From: Thalassospira lucentensis
GTDB taxonomy: Bacteria > Pseudomonadota > Alphaproteobacteria > Rhodospirillales > Thalassospiraceae
DNA: 64,000 nucleotides
Reading direction: 5' to 3'
Assembly: GCF_032921865.1 (NCBI RefSeq)
Contig: NZ_CP136684.1
Coordinates: 2,143,001 to 2,207,000 of the forward strand
A model generated the notes under the pieces. That model was not told the DNA's origin and made no database searches. It saw only the letters and a program-made list of their open reading frames with translations. Numbering within the stretch: position 1 is the stretch's first letter; each line of letters starts with the position of its first letter. This document shows positions 44,443-53,762 of the stretch, one piece after another. A program made the position numbers and the translations under genes.

Positions 44443-44973
44443 ATGGTTGCAAGTTGGCGCGACGAGGAATTGCTCGCCCTGTTCGTGACCAGAAGGCGCG
44501 AACTGGTCAATTACGCGCGCGCAATTGTCGGAGATCGTGCTGCTGCCGAGGATGTCGTGCAGGATGCCTATTTCCGGCTGGAACGTGCCGGTGCCGTTAA
44601 AATGGATGATAGGCTTGATGAGCCGGTTGGCTATATTTTCCGGATCGTTCGCAACCTTGCCATAGATGGCCGTCGCAAGATGGTACGCGAAAGCAACCAT
44701 GTTGGCATTGATGAAAACAGCATGACCGACGCCGTTCCCGAAGATCGGCCGGACCCTGAAGCACAAGCCATCGCACGAAGCGAACTCAGGCTGCTTGAGC
44801 AGATATTGGCGGAGCTTCCGGCCCGGTCGCGCATCGCCCTTGAAATGCACCGGTTTGGCGGGTGCAAATTTTCTGAAATCGCCGCAAGGCTTGATATTTC
44901 GGTAGGTACAGCGCACGCGCTGGTGACCGACGCGATAGAGCATTGCAAAACGCGTTTGGCAAGGGAGAGGTAA
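44443..44973 (+). CDS. FecI-type ECF sigma factor
   Basis: A 176-residue sigma factor with region 2 (LVNYARAIVGDRAAAEDVVQDAYFRLERA) and region 4 (LPARSRIALEMHRFGGCKFSEIAARLDISVGTAHALV). The order sigma factor, FecR, TonB receptor with STN domain is the classic surface-signalling unit, in which the receptor reports substrate binding through FecR to the sigma factor. The ATG at 44443 is preferred over an upstream start at 44413. A Fur-like box precedes it. Confidence 0.92.
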   Translation: MVASWRDEELLALFVTRRRELVNYARAIVGDRAAAEDVVQDAYFRLERAGAVKMDDRLDEPVGYIFRIVRNLAIDGRRKMVRESNHVGIDENSMTDAVPEDRPDPEAQAIARSELRLLEQILAELPARSRIALEMHRFGGCKFSEIAARLDISVGTAHALVTDAIEHCKTRLARER

Positions 44974-45129
44974 GCGTGCGCAATAAATGCTGAAAAATTG
45001 AAAATTCAGCAGACTGCCATCGTTTATTCAGTAAGGAAGCAACGCAATGTGTCAGGACATGAAAAATCCCGCAAAACGGACCGCAAAGGCGGCCCCTGTC
45101 CTGCGAAGCACATGGAGAGATGCGAAGCG

Positions 45130-46173
45130 ATGAACGATATGACGAAACCAGAGTCGGCAAGCGAGTGGATCGCCTTGCTAAGCGACGATCCCGATAACCG
45201 GGATTTGCGCGCGCGCCATGACGCGTGGCTGGAAAGCAGTATGGAAAACCGTGCCGACTGGAACGAGACACTGCGTGTCTGGCAGATGCTTGATATGACT
45301 GTGCCGGTCCATGTTGCGGAATGGCAGGACAGGATAGGACAAGTACAACCGACCGTTTCGCGCGAAGATCGCGTCGTTGCGAGGCCGGATACGGATGCCG
45401 GTCCAGTTGTCCCGGTGCGCGGGCGAGGCGGGCGTTCATTCTGGCCGCGGCAGCTGTCGCTGGGGCTGTCGGGATCTGCCCTGATCGCGTGCCTGCTGGT
45501 CTTTGCCTTGCCGGGCTGGATGATTGATCTGAATGCGGATTATCAAAGCCCGATCGGGGAGATACGCGTGGTCGAACTGCCGGATGGCAGCATGTTGCAT
45601 CTTGCTCCAGATAGTGCGGTTGCGCTGGCTTTTGCCGGGGACAAACGACAGATTGAACTGCTGCGAGGTGAAGCGTTTTTCGACGTTGTACCAATGACGG
45701 ATCGACCGTTTCGTGTGATTTCCGGCGAAGCGGAAACAACGGTTCTCGGGACGGCGTTTGATGTCCGTCGCGGTGGATACGGTGTTGATGTCGCGGTCGA
45801 ACACGGGCGGGTTCGTGTGGAACATAGCCGTGGGAGCCAGTCGGACAATGTATCCGAACTTGGTGCCGGTGACATGGTGCATGTTGACCCGGATGGTTCA
45901 TTTGTTCGTCAGACGATGGCGCCCGAACTGGTGGCGGCATGGCGTGGCGGACGACTGATTGCCAAGGATCAGTCGGTTGCCGAGGTCGTTGAAACGGTTG
46001 ACCGTTATTTCGATGGCTGGATTTTGATCAGCGATGATGCACTCGGAAGTGAGCCATTGACCGGGATTTATAACCTTGAAGACCCCAAGGCGGCTCTTGC
46101 CGCGATTGCAGATGCGCAAGGTGCTGTGCTTCGCGAAATTTCGCCATGGATTCTTATGCTGTCACCCGAATAG
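45130..46173 (+). CDS. FecR family anti-sigma/signal-transducing protein
   Basis: A 347-residue protein. The N-terminal cytoplasmic part (SASEWIALLSDDPDNRDLRARHDAWL, a DUF4880-like segment) would hold the sigma factor. One transmembrane helix follows (LSLGLSGSALIACLLVFALP, about residues 106-125), then the periplasmic FecR domain (VVELPDGSMLHLAPDSAVALAF and GTAFDVRRGGYGVDVAVEHGRV), and a C-terminal segment that should contact the receptor's STN domain. GGAGAGA precedes the ATG at 45130; an earlier start at 44998 adds a non-conserved leader. Confidence 0.9.
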   Translation: MNDMTKPESASEWIALLSDDPDNRDLRARHDAWLESSMENRADWNETLRVWQMLDMTVPVHVAEWQDRIGQVQPTVSREDRVVARPDTDAGPVVPVRGRGGRSFWPRQLSLGLSGSALIACLLVFALPGWMIDLNADYQSPIGEIRVVELPDGSMLHLAPDSAVALAFAGDKRQIELLRGEAFFDVVPMTDRPFRVISGEAETTVLGTAFDVRRGGYGVDVAVEHGRVRVEHSRGSQSDNVSELGAGDMVHVDPDGSFVRQTMAPELVAAWRGGRLIAKDQSVAEVVETVDRYFDGWILISDDALGSEPLTGIYNLEDPKAALAAIADAQGAVLREISPWILMLSPE

Positions 46174-46284
46174 CGCTTGTCTGAAATCGCCGTGAAAACA
46201 CGGCGAAGAATGATATTGCGAAAAAATCTCAACTTTTTTTGAATATCGCCACGCCCCCCTTCGTTGCTTGGTTAAAGGGTGAAC

Positions 46285-46305
46285 TTAATTCGCATTTGCA
46301 AATCA
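46285..46305 (+). promoter_or_regulatory. Fur-like sequence between fecR-like and receptor genes
   Basis: AATTCGCATTTGCAAAT resembles one half of an extended alphaproteobacterial Fur site and shares AATTCGCA with the two other candidate boxes. It lies about 50 bases before the receptor start and may mark a separate receptor promoter. Confidence 0.35.
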
Positions 46306-46346
46306 CCCATTCTGCAAAACGTAAAACCAGGCGGAGACTGAACTTT

Positions 46347-48644
46347 ATGACGGGGGTTAATTTGTCGATGGCTTCGGGGAAATGGCGTCGTACCTTTGCG
46401 ATGTCGACAGCATTATCGGCATTTGCGGTTTCGGGGATCGCATTTTCGGCCGGTGCGATGGAAAATACGATGCCGGCCACGCCGGCCCAAGCCGCAACCA
46501 GTGAACTGGCGCAGGCCAGCCAGCAACATGATTTCGATATTGCCAGACAACCACTTGCCGATGCGCTTGCCCTTTTCGGGCAGCAGGCTGGTCTTCAGAT
46601 TTCGGCCCATGGTGATCTGGTGCGTGATGTTGAAACCAATGGCGTCGTCGGTCTGATGAATACCGAGGCTGCGCTACAACGTCTTCTGGCCGGAACCGGG
46701 CTTGTGTACCGGATTGCTGATGACGGCTCGGTCACGATTACAAGTTCGGCGCAAAGCAGTGACGCATCCGAAACCATGGTCAGCCCGATCCTGATCGAAG
46801 CTGCCAGTGTGGCTGATGATCGTCCGGGGGCCGCAGATCGGGCAAACTCGGTCCGTGTTACGCGAGAAGATCTTGATCGTCGTAATCCACAAGACGTCAA
46901 ACAGGTTTTTGCCGGTGAATCCGGTGTTTCGGTCGGTGGATCGATCCCCTTAAACCAGAAGCTTTATGTTAACGGGATCGAGGAAACCAATCTTGCGGTT
47001 TCCATTGACGGCGCGCGCCAGAACAACAAGGTGTTTCACCATAGCGGAACAAACCTGATTGACCCCAGTCTTCTGAAGGCGGCCCGGATTGATCCGGGTG
47101 TGGCCCCGGCGGATGCCGGGCCGGGGGCGCTTGGTGGTGCGATTGTCTATGAAACCGTCGATGTTGCCGATGTCCTGGAACCGGGCCGTTCACTTGGCGG
47201 GTTTGTCAAAGGCAGTTATGACACCGACAGCGAAACCTTCAGCAACGATCTGTCATCCTATGGACGAGCCGGTGCCTTTGAATTGTTGGGCTATTTCAAA
47301 TGGGCCAAGGGTGACGATTACGAGGCAGGGAATGGGGAGCAGGTCCCAGGCACTGAAGCCGACATGCGTTCAGGTCTGATCAAAACTGCCTACGAAGCCC
47401 AAAACGGTCACCGTTTCGAATTTTCCGGGGAACAGGTTCGCGACCGCGCCCAGCGTCCGTATCGTGCCAACATGACCGATCTTACCAACCGGAACCAACC
47501 GGACGAACTTGGTTATGATATGCGTCGTCGTAACTTTGCGTTCAATTACGGACAGGCCGGTGCACAGGGGCTTTGGGATCCCAAAGCGGTTCTGGCCTAT
47601 AGCGAGACATATCTGTACGCGCCGTTGACTGAACAAAGTCGTGGCACGACCAGCAGTTTTTCGGGAAAGTTCGAAAACGACTTCAATTTGACGGACCGCG
47701 ATACGGTTACGACCGGCGTCGATTTTTATAATGACGTTGCCGAATACGATGGGCCGGATACCGATGTAGATGAAGAGGCAACCAATTTTGGTGCCTATGC
47801 GCAGGCACGTATCCAGCCGTTTGATCCTTTGCGTCTATCGTTCGGTATGCGTGGCGATACACAGAAATTTACAGGCATTGACGGTACCGAGTTTGAAAAT
47901 GATGGACTGAGTGGCAACGTATCTGCGGCGGTTGACGTTACCGATTTTCTGACAGTCAATGCAGGTTATTCCAATGTCTGGGGTGGCATCGCACTGGCTG
48001 AAAACTTTATCCTGAACCCGGCATGGGATTACAGCGACGGTATCAAGCCGGTTCGTTCGGAAAACTACACCACCGGATTTGAAGTTCATCACGAAGGGTT
48101 CAGTTTTAATGCCGGTATTTTCCGCAGTGTATTTGACAATGCCCGTGATCCGGGCTGGACACCCGGTCCTTCGGTTGTCGTCGATTTCGAAACACGCGGC
48201 TACAATCTCGGTGCCGGTTATAATTGGGGCCCAGGTTTTATCCGGGTGTCTTATACCGACAGCGAAATCACCGTGAACGGCAACCCGGGTGATTCTGACG
48301 GTACCCAATATCTTGGTGCGCCGCTTGGTCGGATCATCGCGCTCGAAGCCGCCCACCGGATCGACACGATCAATCTGACCTTGGGCGGGACGCTTGATGC
48401 CGCCTTGAAAAATACCGATACGGCCGATGCGGGTGGAACGGCACAGGAAGCCTATGAGGTCGTCGGGCTTTATGCCGAATATCAACCCGAAGCAGCTGAC
48501 TATCTGACGCTTCGCATCGAAGCAAACAACATCTTTGATGAAGAGTATTCCGATCGTGCATCTTACGGGCAGGACTTCACCAACGTTGTCCCGCTTTACG
48601 AACCGGGCCGGTCTTTCCTGTTGATGGCGAAGGCGCGCTTCTAG
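46347..48644 (+). CDS. TonB-dependent receptor with N-terminal STN signalling domain
   Basis: A 765-residue outer-membrane receptor. After the signal peptide comes an STN domain (FDIARQPLADALALFGQQAGLQI through LAGTGLVYRI, about residues 65-135) that signals to FecR. The plug follows (DLDRRNPQDVKQVFAGESGVSV, YVNGIEETNLAVSIDGARQN), then a barrel ending in LLMAKARF. The plug style is closer to heme/hemophore-type or generic receptors than to the hydroxamate class at 14941, but the ligand is not certain. The next three genes encode a matching inner-membrane importer. I chose the ATG at 46347, with GGAG upstream. Confidence 0.92.
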   Translation: MTGVNLSMASGKWRRTFAMSTALSAFAVSGIAFSAGAMENTMPATPAQAATSELAQASQQHDFDIARQPLADALALFGQQAGLQISAHGDLVRDVETNGVVGLMNTEAALQRLLAGTGLVYRIADDGSVTITSSAQSSDASETMVSPILIEAASVADDRPGAADRANSVRVTREDLDRRNPQDVKQVFAGESGVSVGGSIPLNQKLYVNGIEETNLAVSIDGARQNNKVFHHSGTNLIDPSLLKAARIDPGVAPADAGPGALGGAIVYETVDVADVLEPGRSLGGFVKGSYDTDSETFSNDLSSYGRAGAFELLGYFKWAKGDDYEAGNGEQVPGTEADMRSGLIKTAYEAQNGHRFEFSGEQVRDRAQRPYRANMTDLTNRNQPDELGYDMRRRNFAFNYGQAGAQGLWDPKAVLAYSETYLYAPLTEQSRGTTSSFSGKFENDFNLTDRDTVTTGVDFYNDVAEYDGPDTDVDEEATNFGAYAQARIQPFDPLRLSFGMRGDTQKFTGIDGTEFENDGLSGNVSAAVDVTDFLTVNAGYSNVWGGIALAENFILNPAWDYSDGIKPVRSENYTTGFEVHHEGFSFNAGIFRSVFDNARDPGWTPGPSVVVDFETRGYNLGAGYNWGPGFIRVSYTDSEITVNGNPGDSDGTQYLGAPLGRIIALEAAHRIDTINLTLGGTLDAALKNTDTADAGGTAQEAYEVVGLYAEYQPEAADYLTLRIEANNIFDEEYSDRASYGQDFTNVVPLYEPGRSFLLMAKARF

Positions 48645-48669
48645 GGTTTTAAAGGATTTGGATGCATTG

Positions 48670-48700
48670 CCTGGGACCGGTTCGCTGGTCCCAGGTTTTT
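48670..48700 (+). terminator. Terminator after the STN receptor gene
   Basis: CCTGGGACC and GGTCCCAGG form a perfect 9-base stem followed by TTTTT. It separates the signalling/receptor unit from the ABC importer genes, or attenuates read-through into them. Confidence 0.85.
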
Positions 48701-48722
48701 CTGTTAACGGAGGCAAAGTGGT

Positions 48723-49856
48723 ATGCCGCATGTGATACGCGCGCTTTTTCTGACGGGTCTGGCTTTGATGGCAAGCCTTCCTGTGCGGGCTGGAACGATT
48801 GAAATAACCGACCTTGCCGGGCGACAGGTGCGCATTGAAACGCCGGTCGAACGACTGGTAATCAGCGAGGGGCGGTATATTCCGCTTTTGGCCATGCTGC
48901 GGCCATATGATCCGGTTGGCAGTTTGGTTGGTATGATGACGCCGCTTGGCTGGACTCAGCCCGACCTTGAACAGCAGCTTTTTGCCAGTTTCCCTGAAGC
49001 AAAAAACATCCCCTTATTTGGCGGGCGCAGCGAGGATAGCGTTTCGGTCGAAAAGATTATCGATCTGGCCCCGCAATTGGCGATTTTCGGGCTGAATGAC
49101 CACGGCCCGGGGGCAAAAAATGCAGAAATGATTGATCAGCTGACCGCCGCAGGTACGCAAATCATCTTTATCGATTTTCGAGCTGATCCATTGAACAACA
49201 CCCTGCCTTCCATCGAAATTCTCGGTCGTGTACTGGGGGCGGAGGACCGGGCAGGCGACTATATTGCCTTTTACCAAAGCCGGCTTGAGACCATTCGCCA
49301 ACGGGTCGCGGATGTTGATGTCCGTCCGACGGTATTTTTGCAGGCCCATCCCGGTCGTTTCGAATGTTGCTGGGGCATGGCAGAGGGCATGCTGGGACCG
49401 TTTGTTGATGAGGCGGGCGGCCTTAATATTGCCGATGCCGTCGCCCCCGGACCAACGGCCCAGCATACGGCTGAGTTTCTGCTGACGGAAAATCCGGATG
49501 TCTGGATCGGGACAGCATCGGGTACGGCCAAGGAATATCGAGATGGGGCTTTGCCGGTTGCGCTGGGGGCAGGTATGACGGCCGAAATGGCGGCCGACAG
49601 TCTCGCACGCTATCTCGCTGCGCCGGAATTTGCAGCCCTTGATGCCGTTCGAAGCGACCGGGCACACAGTATCTGGCACAATTTTTATAACTCGCCTTTT
49701 AACATCGTGGCGCTCGAAGCCTTTGCAACATGGATCCATCCAGACCTGTTTGCCGATCTTCATCCGGAAAAGACCATGCAATATATCTACGACACCTGGT
49801 TACCGTTCGACCTTCATGGTGTTCACAGCGCGACGGTACATCATGGCGCCCGCTGA
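48723..49856 (+). CDS. Iron-chelate ABC transporter substrate-binding protein
   Basis: A 377-residue periplasmic protein with signal peptide (ALFLTGLALMASLPVRAG). It has a type III (FepB/BtuF-like) fold: IEITDLAGRQVRIETPVERLVI at the start, then FGLNDHGPGAKNAEMIDQL and FIDFRADPLNNTLPSIEILG. Such proteins bind ferric siderophores, heme or cobalamin. It follows the STN receptor and overlaps the permease by 14 bases, so it is the likely periplasmic partner of that receptor. Confidence 0.9.
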   Translation: MPHVIRALFLTGLALMASLPVRAGTIEITDLAGRQVRIETPVERLVISEGRYIPLLAMLRPYDPVGSLVGMMTPLGWTQPDLEQQLFASFPEAKNIPLFGGRSEDSVSVEKIIDLAPQLAIFGLNDHGPGAKNAEMIDQLTAAGTQIIFIDFRADPLNNTLPSIEILGRVLGAEDRAGDYIAFYQSRLETIRQRVADVDVRPTVFLQAHPGRFECCWGMAEGMLGPFVDEAGGLNIADAVAPGPTAQHTAEFLLTENPDVWIGTASGTAKEYRDGALPVALGAGMTAEMAADSLARYLAAPEFAALDAVRSDRAHSIWHNFYNSPFNIVALEAFATWIHPDLFADLHPEKTMQYIYDTWLPFDLHGVHSATVHHGAR

Positions 49857-50892
49857 TCTTTCGCTTCATGACCGGTTTGGAGCCATTCATCGTCGCAGGT
49901 TGTTGATCATATCCGTAATGGTTCTGGCGCTTTTTCTCAGCCTTGGTCTTGATCTGGCGGCGGGGCCAGCCGGGCTTGATATCCGCGATATTGTCGGGGG
50001 TATTCTTGATCCGCAATCGCTGGCGCTTCGGCATCGGATCATTCTTTGGGAAGTCCGGTTGCCTGATGCACTGATTGCGCTTGCGGTTGGGGCTGCATTG
50101 GGGCTGGCAGGGATCGAAACCCAGACCATTCTTGATAATCTGCTTGCCAGTCCCTTTACGCTTGGCGTGTCATCGGCTGCGGTTCTCGGGGCCAGCCTTG
50201 CAATCGTGCTTGTTCCGGTTCTGCCCTTCCTGCCCGAAACCGCGATCTTGCCGGTGATGGCACTGCTTTTCGCGCTGGGATCTGGGATATTGATCCTGTT
50301 GATTGTGCGTTGGAGCGGCGGCGCACGCGAGACCGTTGTTCTGTTCGGGATTGCATTGGTGTTCCTTTGCAATGCCCTGACCGCCGGGTTGCAATATCTG
50401 GCCAGTGCCGAAGCGGTTCAGCAGATCGTATTCTGGACCATCGGCAATCTGACCCGTGCCGGATGGCTTGAAGTCGGGCTGGTGACGGCGTGCTTCATGG
50501 TTATTCTGCCCTTTTCCCTGCGGCAGGTCTGGATCATGACACTTCTGCGCGGGGGCGAGGCCCATGCGCGCAGCATGGGGATCAATGTCGCCCGGCTTCG
50601 CATTTGGGTGATCCTGCGCATTTCTGTTCTGGCGGCCTTTGCTGTTTGCTTTGTCGGGGCGATCGGTTTTATCGGGTTGGTCGGGCCGCATATTGCCCGC
50701 CTGCTTCTGGGCGAGGATCACCGTTTGCTGGTCCCGGGATCGGCAATTTGCGGGGCATTGATCCTGTCGCTGGCGTCTTTCCTGTCCAAGGCACTTGTGC
50801 CGGGCGTTATTATTCCGGTTGGCATTCTGACTGCTGTTGTCGGCGTGCCGGTCTTTCTGGGGCTTCTTGCCGGACGGAGGAAAACGATATGA
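49843..50892 (+). CDS. FecCD/BtuC-type ABC transporter permease
   Basis: A 349-residue permease with about nine or ten hydrophobic segments. Family motifs are LWEVRLPDALIALAVGAALGLAG, LASPFTLGVSSAAVLGASLA and FVGAIGFIGLVGPHIARLLLGEDHR. The ATG at 49843 overlaps the binding-protein gene by 14 bases, and the stop overlaps the ATPase start by four (ATGA), so all three genes are translationally coupled. It imports a metal chelate from the periplasm. Confidence 0.92.
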   Translation: MAPADLSLHDRFGAIHRRRLLIISVMVLALFLSLGLDLAAGPAGLDIRDIVGGILDPQSLALRHRIILWEVRLPDALIALAVGAALGLAGIETQTILDNLLASPFTLGVSSAAVLGASLAIVLVPVLPFLPETAILPVMALLFALGSGILILLIVRWSGGARETVVLFGIALVFLCNALTAGLQYLASAEAVQQIVFWTIGNLTRAGWLEVGLVTACFMVILPFSLRQVWIMTLLRGGEAHARSMGINVARLRIWVILRISVLAAFAVCFVGAIGFIGLVGPHIARLLLGEDHRLLVPGSAICGALILSLASFLSKALVPGVIIPVGILTAVVGVPVFLGLLAGRRKTI

Positions 50893-51686
50893 CGATCTTT
50901 TCCGCCACCGGTATTTCCGCATCCTATGGCCGGACCCGGATATTGCATGATGTCGATCTGCCTGAATTGCAAGATGACGAGGTATTGGGGCTTCTTGGCC
51001 CGAATGCATCGGGTAAATCGACCCTGATGCGGTGCCTGACCGGCGAGAAGACCCATCATGGCCGAATCGTTCTGGATGGCAGCGACCGGGATGATATGGA
51101 CGTTATGGCATGGCATCGCCGGGTGGCAACCATGCCGCAAACACCGCCCAATCCCAGTGTCCTGATGCCGACCGAACTGATGTGGAGTACGGCGCGCGCC
51201 CTTGATCTTGATTTTTCGGATCGCGAACTGGCTGATCGGATAGAAGATATCTTTAACCGGCTTGGGCTGGATGATTTTGCCCTGTCGCCGCTGCATGTTC
51301 TGTCAGGTGGCAAGCGACAGCTGGTCGGGCTTGCGCTGGCACTGCTGCGTGACCCGGATGTTTTGCTGCTTGATGAACCCACATCGGCACTTGATCTGCA
51401 TTGGCGAATGGTGGTGCTTGATCTTGTGCGTGAACGGTTGACTGAGCGCGGCGGGGTTGTGATTGCCGCCCTGCATGATCTTGATCTGGCGGCACGTTAT
51501 TGCGACCGGATTGTATTGCTTGAAGCCGGTCAAATCGTTGCATCCGGCACCCCCGGCGAGGTGTTAACGCCTGATAATCTGGCGCGCGTCTATCATGTGG
51601 AAACATCGGTTTCGCGAGATGAGCAAGGGCGGCCTGCGGTGCAGGTGATACGGCCCATTCGTTCCGGCGAACGGCTTGCCCGATAA
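50889..51686 (+). CDS. Iron-chelate ABC transporter ATP-binding protein (FecE/FepC type)
   Basis: A 265-residue ATPase with Walker A (LGPNASGKSTLMRCLTG), signature VLSGGKRQLVGLALAL and Walker B (VLLLDEPTSALD). The ending TPDNLARVYHVETSVSRDEQG is typical of FepC/HmuV-like subunits. It is the last gene of the importer and is followed by a strong bidirectional terminator. Confidence 0.92.
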   Translation: MTIFSATGISASYGRTRILHDVDLPELQDDEVLGLLGPNASGKSTLMRCLTGEKTHHGRIVLDGSDRDDMDVMAWHRRVATMPQTPPNPSVLMPTELMWSTARALDLDFSDRELADRIEDIFNRLGLDDFALSPLHVLSGGKRQLVGLALALLRDPDVLLLDEPTSALDLHWRMVVLDLVRERLTERGGVVIAALHDLDLAARYCDRIVLLEAGQIVASGTPGEVLTPDNLARVYHVETSVSRDEQGRPAVQVIRPIRSGERLAR

Positions 51687-51696
51687 CGGCAAACAT

Positions 51697-51736
51697 GAAA
51701 CGGCCCGGCTTTGCAATAGCCGGCCCGTTTCCTTTT
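51697..51736. terminator. Bidirectional terminator between two ABC genes
   Basis: GAAACGGCCCGGCT and AGCCGGCCCGTTTC pair over 14 positions with one C-C mismatch, lying between the convergent FepC-type and MsbA-like genes; TTTT follows on the plus side. Confidence 0.85.
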
Positions 51737-51741
51737 ACCTC

Positions 51742-53487
51742 TCAGGCGCAGTCCGACTTGTTATCGGTCCTGATGCCAAGTGACTGTGCTTCATGCAGGC
51801 GCCGATAGGTGCCACCGGCGGCAATCAGGGCATCATGGGTACCTTCTTCGGCAATGCCGTCTTGCGTGATCACGACGATCCGGTCGGCATTGCGGATGGT
51901 GGCCAGACGATGCGCAATTACCAGTGTCGTGCGCCCTTCGGCCAGTTCATCAAGCGATTGCTGAATGGCGCGTTCGGTTTCGGTATCGAGTGCTGAGGTC
52001 GCCTCGTCCAGAATAAGGATCGGCGGGTTTTTTAGGAAAATACGGGCGATTGCGACACGTTGTTTTTGGCCGCCCGAAAGTTTGACCCCGCGTTCACCGA
52101 TCACGGTATCAAGCCCGTCAGGCATATCTGCAATCAGTTCCCGCAGGCGGGCGCGATGGGCGGCATCAATGATTTCATCCTCGGTCGCGTCAAGACGGCC
52201 ATAGGCAATGTTGTCGCGCAATGTTCCGGCGAACAGGAAAACATCCTGCTGGACGATGCCGATCTGACGGCGAAGCGATTTCATTTTGATGTCGCGAATA
52301 TCGATCCCGTCGATTGTGATCCTGCCCGCTGTCACATCATAAAAACGTGGTACGAGCGAACAAAGAGTGGTTTTACCCGCACCGGATGGCCCGACAAATG
52401 CAACCGTTTCACCGGCTTTGATCGAAAGATTGATGTCATTGAGTACAGTGCGTTCCGGGCTGTATCCAAAGCCGACCTGGTCAAATGCGACATTGCCGGA
52501 AAGGTTTTCGATATCACGCGCACCATCGCGATCGACAATATCGGGTTCGGTGGCCAGCAATGCCTGATAGTTTTTGAAACCGGCGATGCCCTTGGGATAG
52601 GTTTCGACAACAGCAGCGATCTTTTCAAGCGGTTGATAGAACACATTGACCAACAGCAGGAAGCCGACAAACCCGCCAACCGTCAACCCGCCGGTCACAA
52701 CGAAATATGTCCCCGTCACCAGAATGACGACCTGGACAATTCGCATGCCAAGGTAATTGATCGCAAGGCTGATCGCCATGATGCCATAGGCCTGCAATTT
52801 CACATGGCGATAAAGCTCGTTATCCTTGTGAAACAGGGCGCGTTCGTGATCCTCGTTGGCAAAGGCACGCACTACGCGTACGCCACCTACATTTTCCTCG
52901 ATCCGGGCGTTGAAGGCACCAACACGGCCAAACTGGCTTTGCCAGTTGCGTGTCATTTCCCCACCGAACCGGACGACCAGCCACATCACCAGCGGCGCAA
53001 TCGTCATTGCAATCAGCGCCAGTTCCATATGCACGGTAAACATCAGGATCAGCGCCCCGACAAAGGTCATGACCGCCACAAACAGGTCTTCGGGGCCGTG
53101 GTGGGCGACCTCGCCGATTTCTTCCAGATCCTTGGTGATGCGTGCCACCAGATGGCCTGTCTTCTGGTTGTCGTAAAAGCGGAAGGAAAGCTTTTGCAAA
53201 TGGTCGAATGCGCGTTTGCGCATTTCGGTTTCGATCGTGATACCCAGAACATGGCCCCAATAGGTGACGACGGCCATCAAGACGGTATTGGCAAGATAGA
53301 CCAGAAGCAATCCGACAGCCGCCAATCCAATCAGCAGCCAGTCCTGTTTGGGTAACAGCACATCGACAAAACCGGCAACCGCAACCGGAAAGCCAAGGGA
53401 CAAAATACCCGACAGGACAGCCGACCCGAAATCGAGCATGAAGAGCCGTTTATGCGGCAGATAGTAGGAAAAGAATTCTTTGAGCAT
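51742..53487 (-). CDS. ABC exporter, fused membrane and ATPase domains (MsbA-like)
   Basis: A 581-residue half-transporter. Six hydrophobic segments fill about residues 15-310, then the ATPase domain has Walker A (GPSGAGKTTLCSLV), signature KLSGGQKQRVAIARIF and Walker B (PILILDEATSALD). It functions as a homodimer or heterodimer exporting lipids, peptides or a siderophore. Location beside iron-uptake genes makes siderophore export possible, but nothing in the sequence proves it. The ATG at 53487 (MLKEFFSYYLPHK) is preferred over 53541. The 275-base gap to the right holds no gene. Confidence 0.9.
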   Translation of the reverse strand: MLKEFFSYYLPHKRLFMLDFGSAVLSGILSLGFPVAVAGFVDVLLPKQDWLLIGLAAVGLLLVYLANTVLMAVVTYWGHVLGITIETEMRKRAFDHLQKLSFRFYDNQKTGHLVARITKDLEEIGEVAHHGPEDLFVAVMTFVGALILMFTVHMELALIAMTIAPLVMWLVVRFGGEMTRNWQSQFGRVGAFNARIEENVGGVRVVRAFANEDHERALFHKDNELYRHVKLQAYGIMAISLAINYLGMRIVQVVILVTGTYFVVTGGLTVGGFVGFLLLVNVFYQPLEKIAAVVETYPKGIAGFKNYQALLATEPDIVDRDGARDIENLSGNVAFDQVGFGYSPERTVLNDINLSIKAGETVAFVGPSGAGKTTLCSLVPRFYDVTAGRITIDGIDIRDIKMKSLRRQIGIVQQDVFLFAGTLRDNIAYGRLDATEDEIIDAAHRARLRELIADMPDGLDTVIGERGVKLSGGQKQRVAIARIFLKNPPILILDEATSALDTETERAIQQSLDELAEGRTTLVIAHRLATIRNADRIVVITQDGIAEEGTHDALIAAGGTYRRLHEAQSLGIRTDNKSDCA

Positions 53488-53762
53488 GGGGCGGATCCGG
53501 TGGCAAAGGATTAATCGCGGCAACAGGGAAATTACCAGCACATGAAATAGCGAAATTGATTACTATTATCAATTGATACGATGCGAATTTTAACTGTTAT
53601 TGCACCGGGCTGCCGGATAGTTGTGATTTCGGGGCCGTAATTCTGACAGAGGTGACCCAAGCAGGAATGTTCAGGCCCTTTGATCGAGGCTTCAGCTGTT
53701 TATAATCGCCCTCTATTTCCATTCTGAACTCGATAGCCCGGCAACAAGTTTTGAGACAGGCA

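Noticed and set aside
45130-46173. FecR-like protein read as a simple repressor
   Set aside because: It has a transmembrane helix and a periplasmic FecR domain and lies between an ECF sigma factor and an STN receptor, so a signal transducer fits better.
52060-53355. 431-residue frame antisense to the MsbA-like exporter
   Set aside because: Low-complexity composition and no start signals; the exporter has all ABC motifs.
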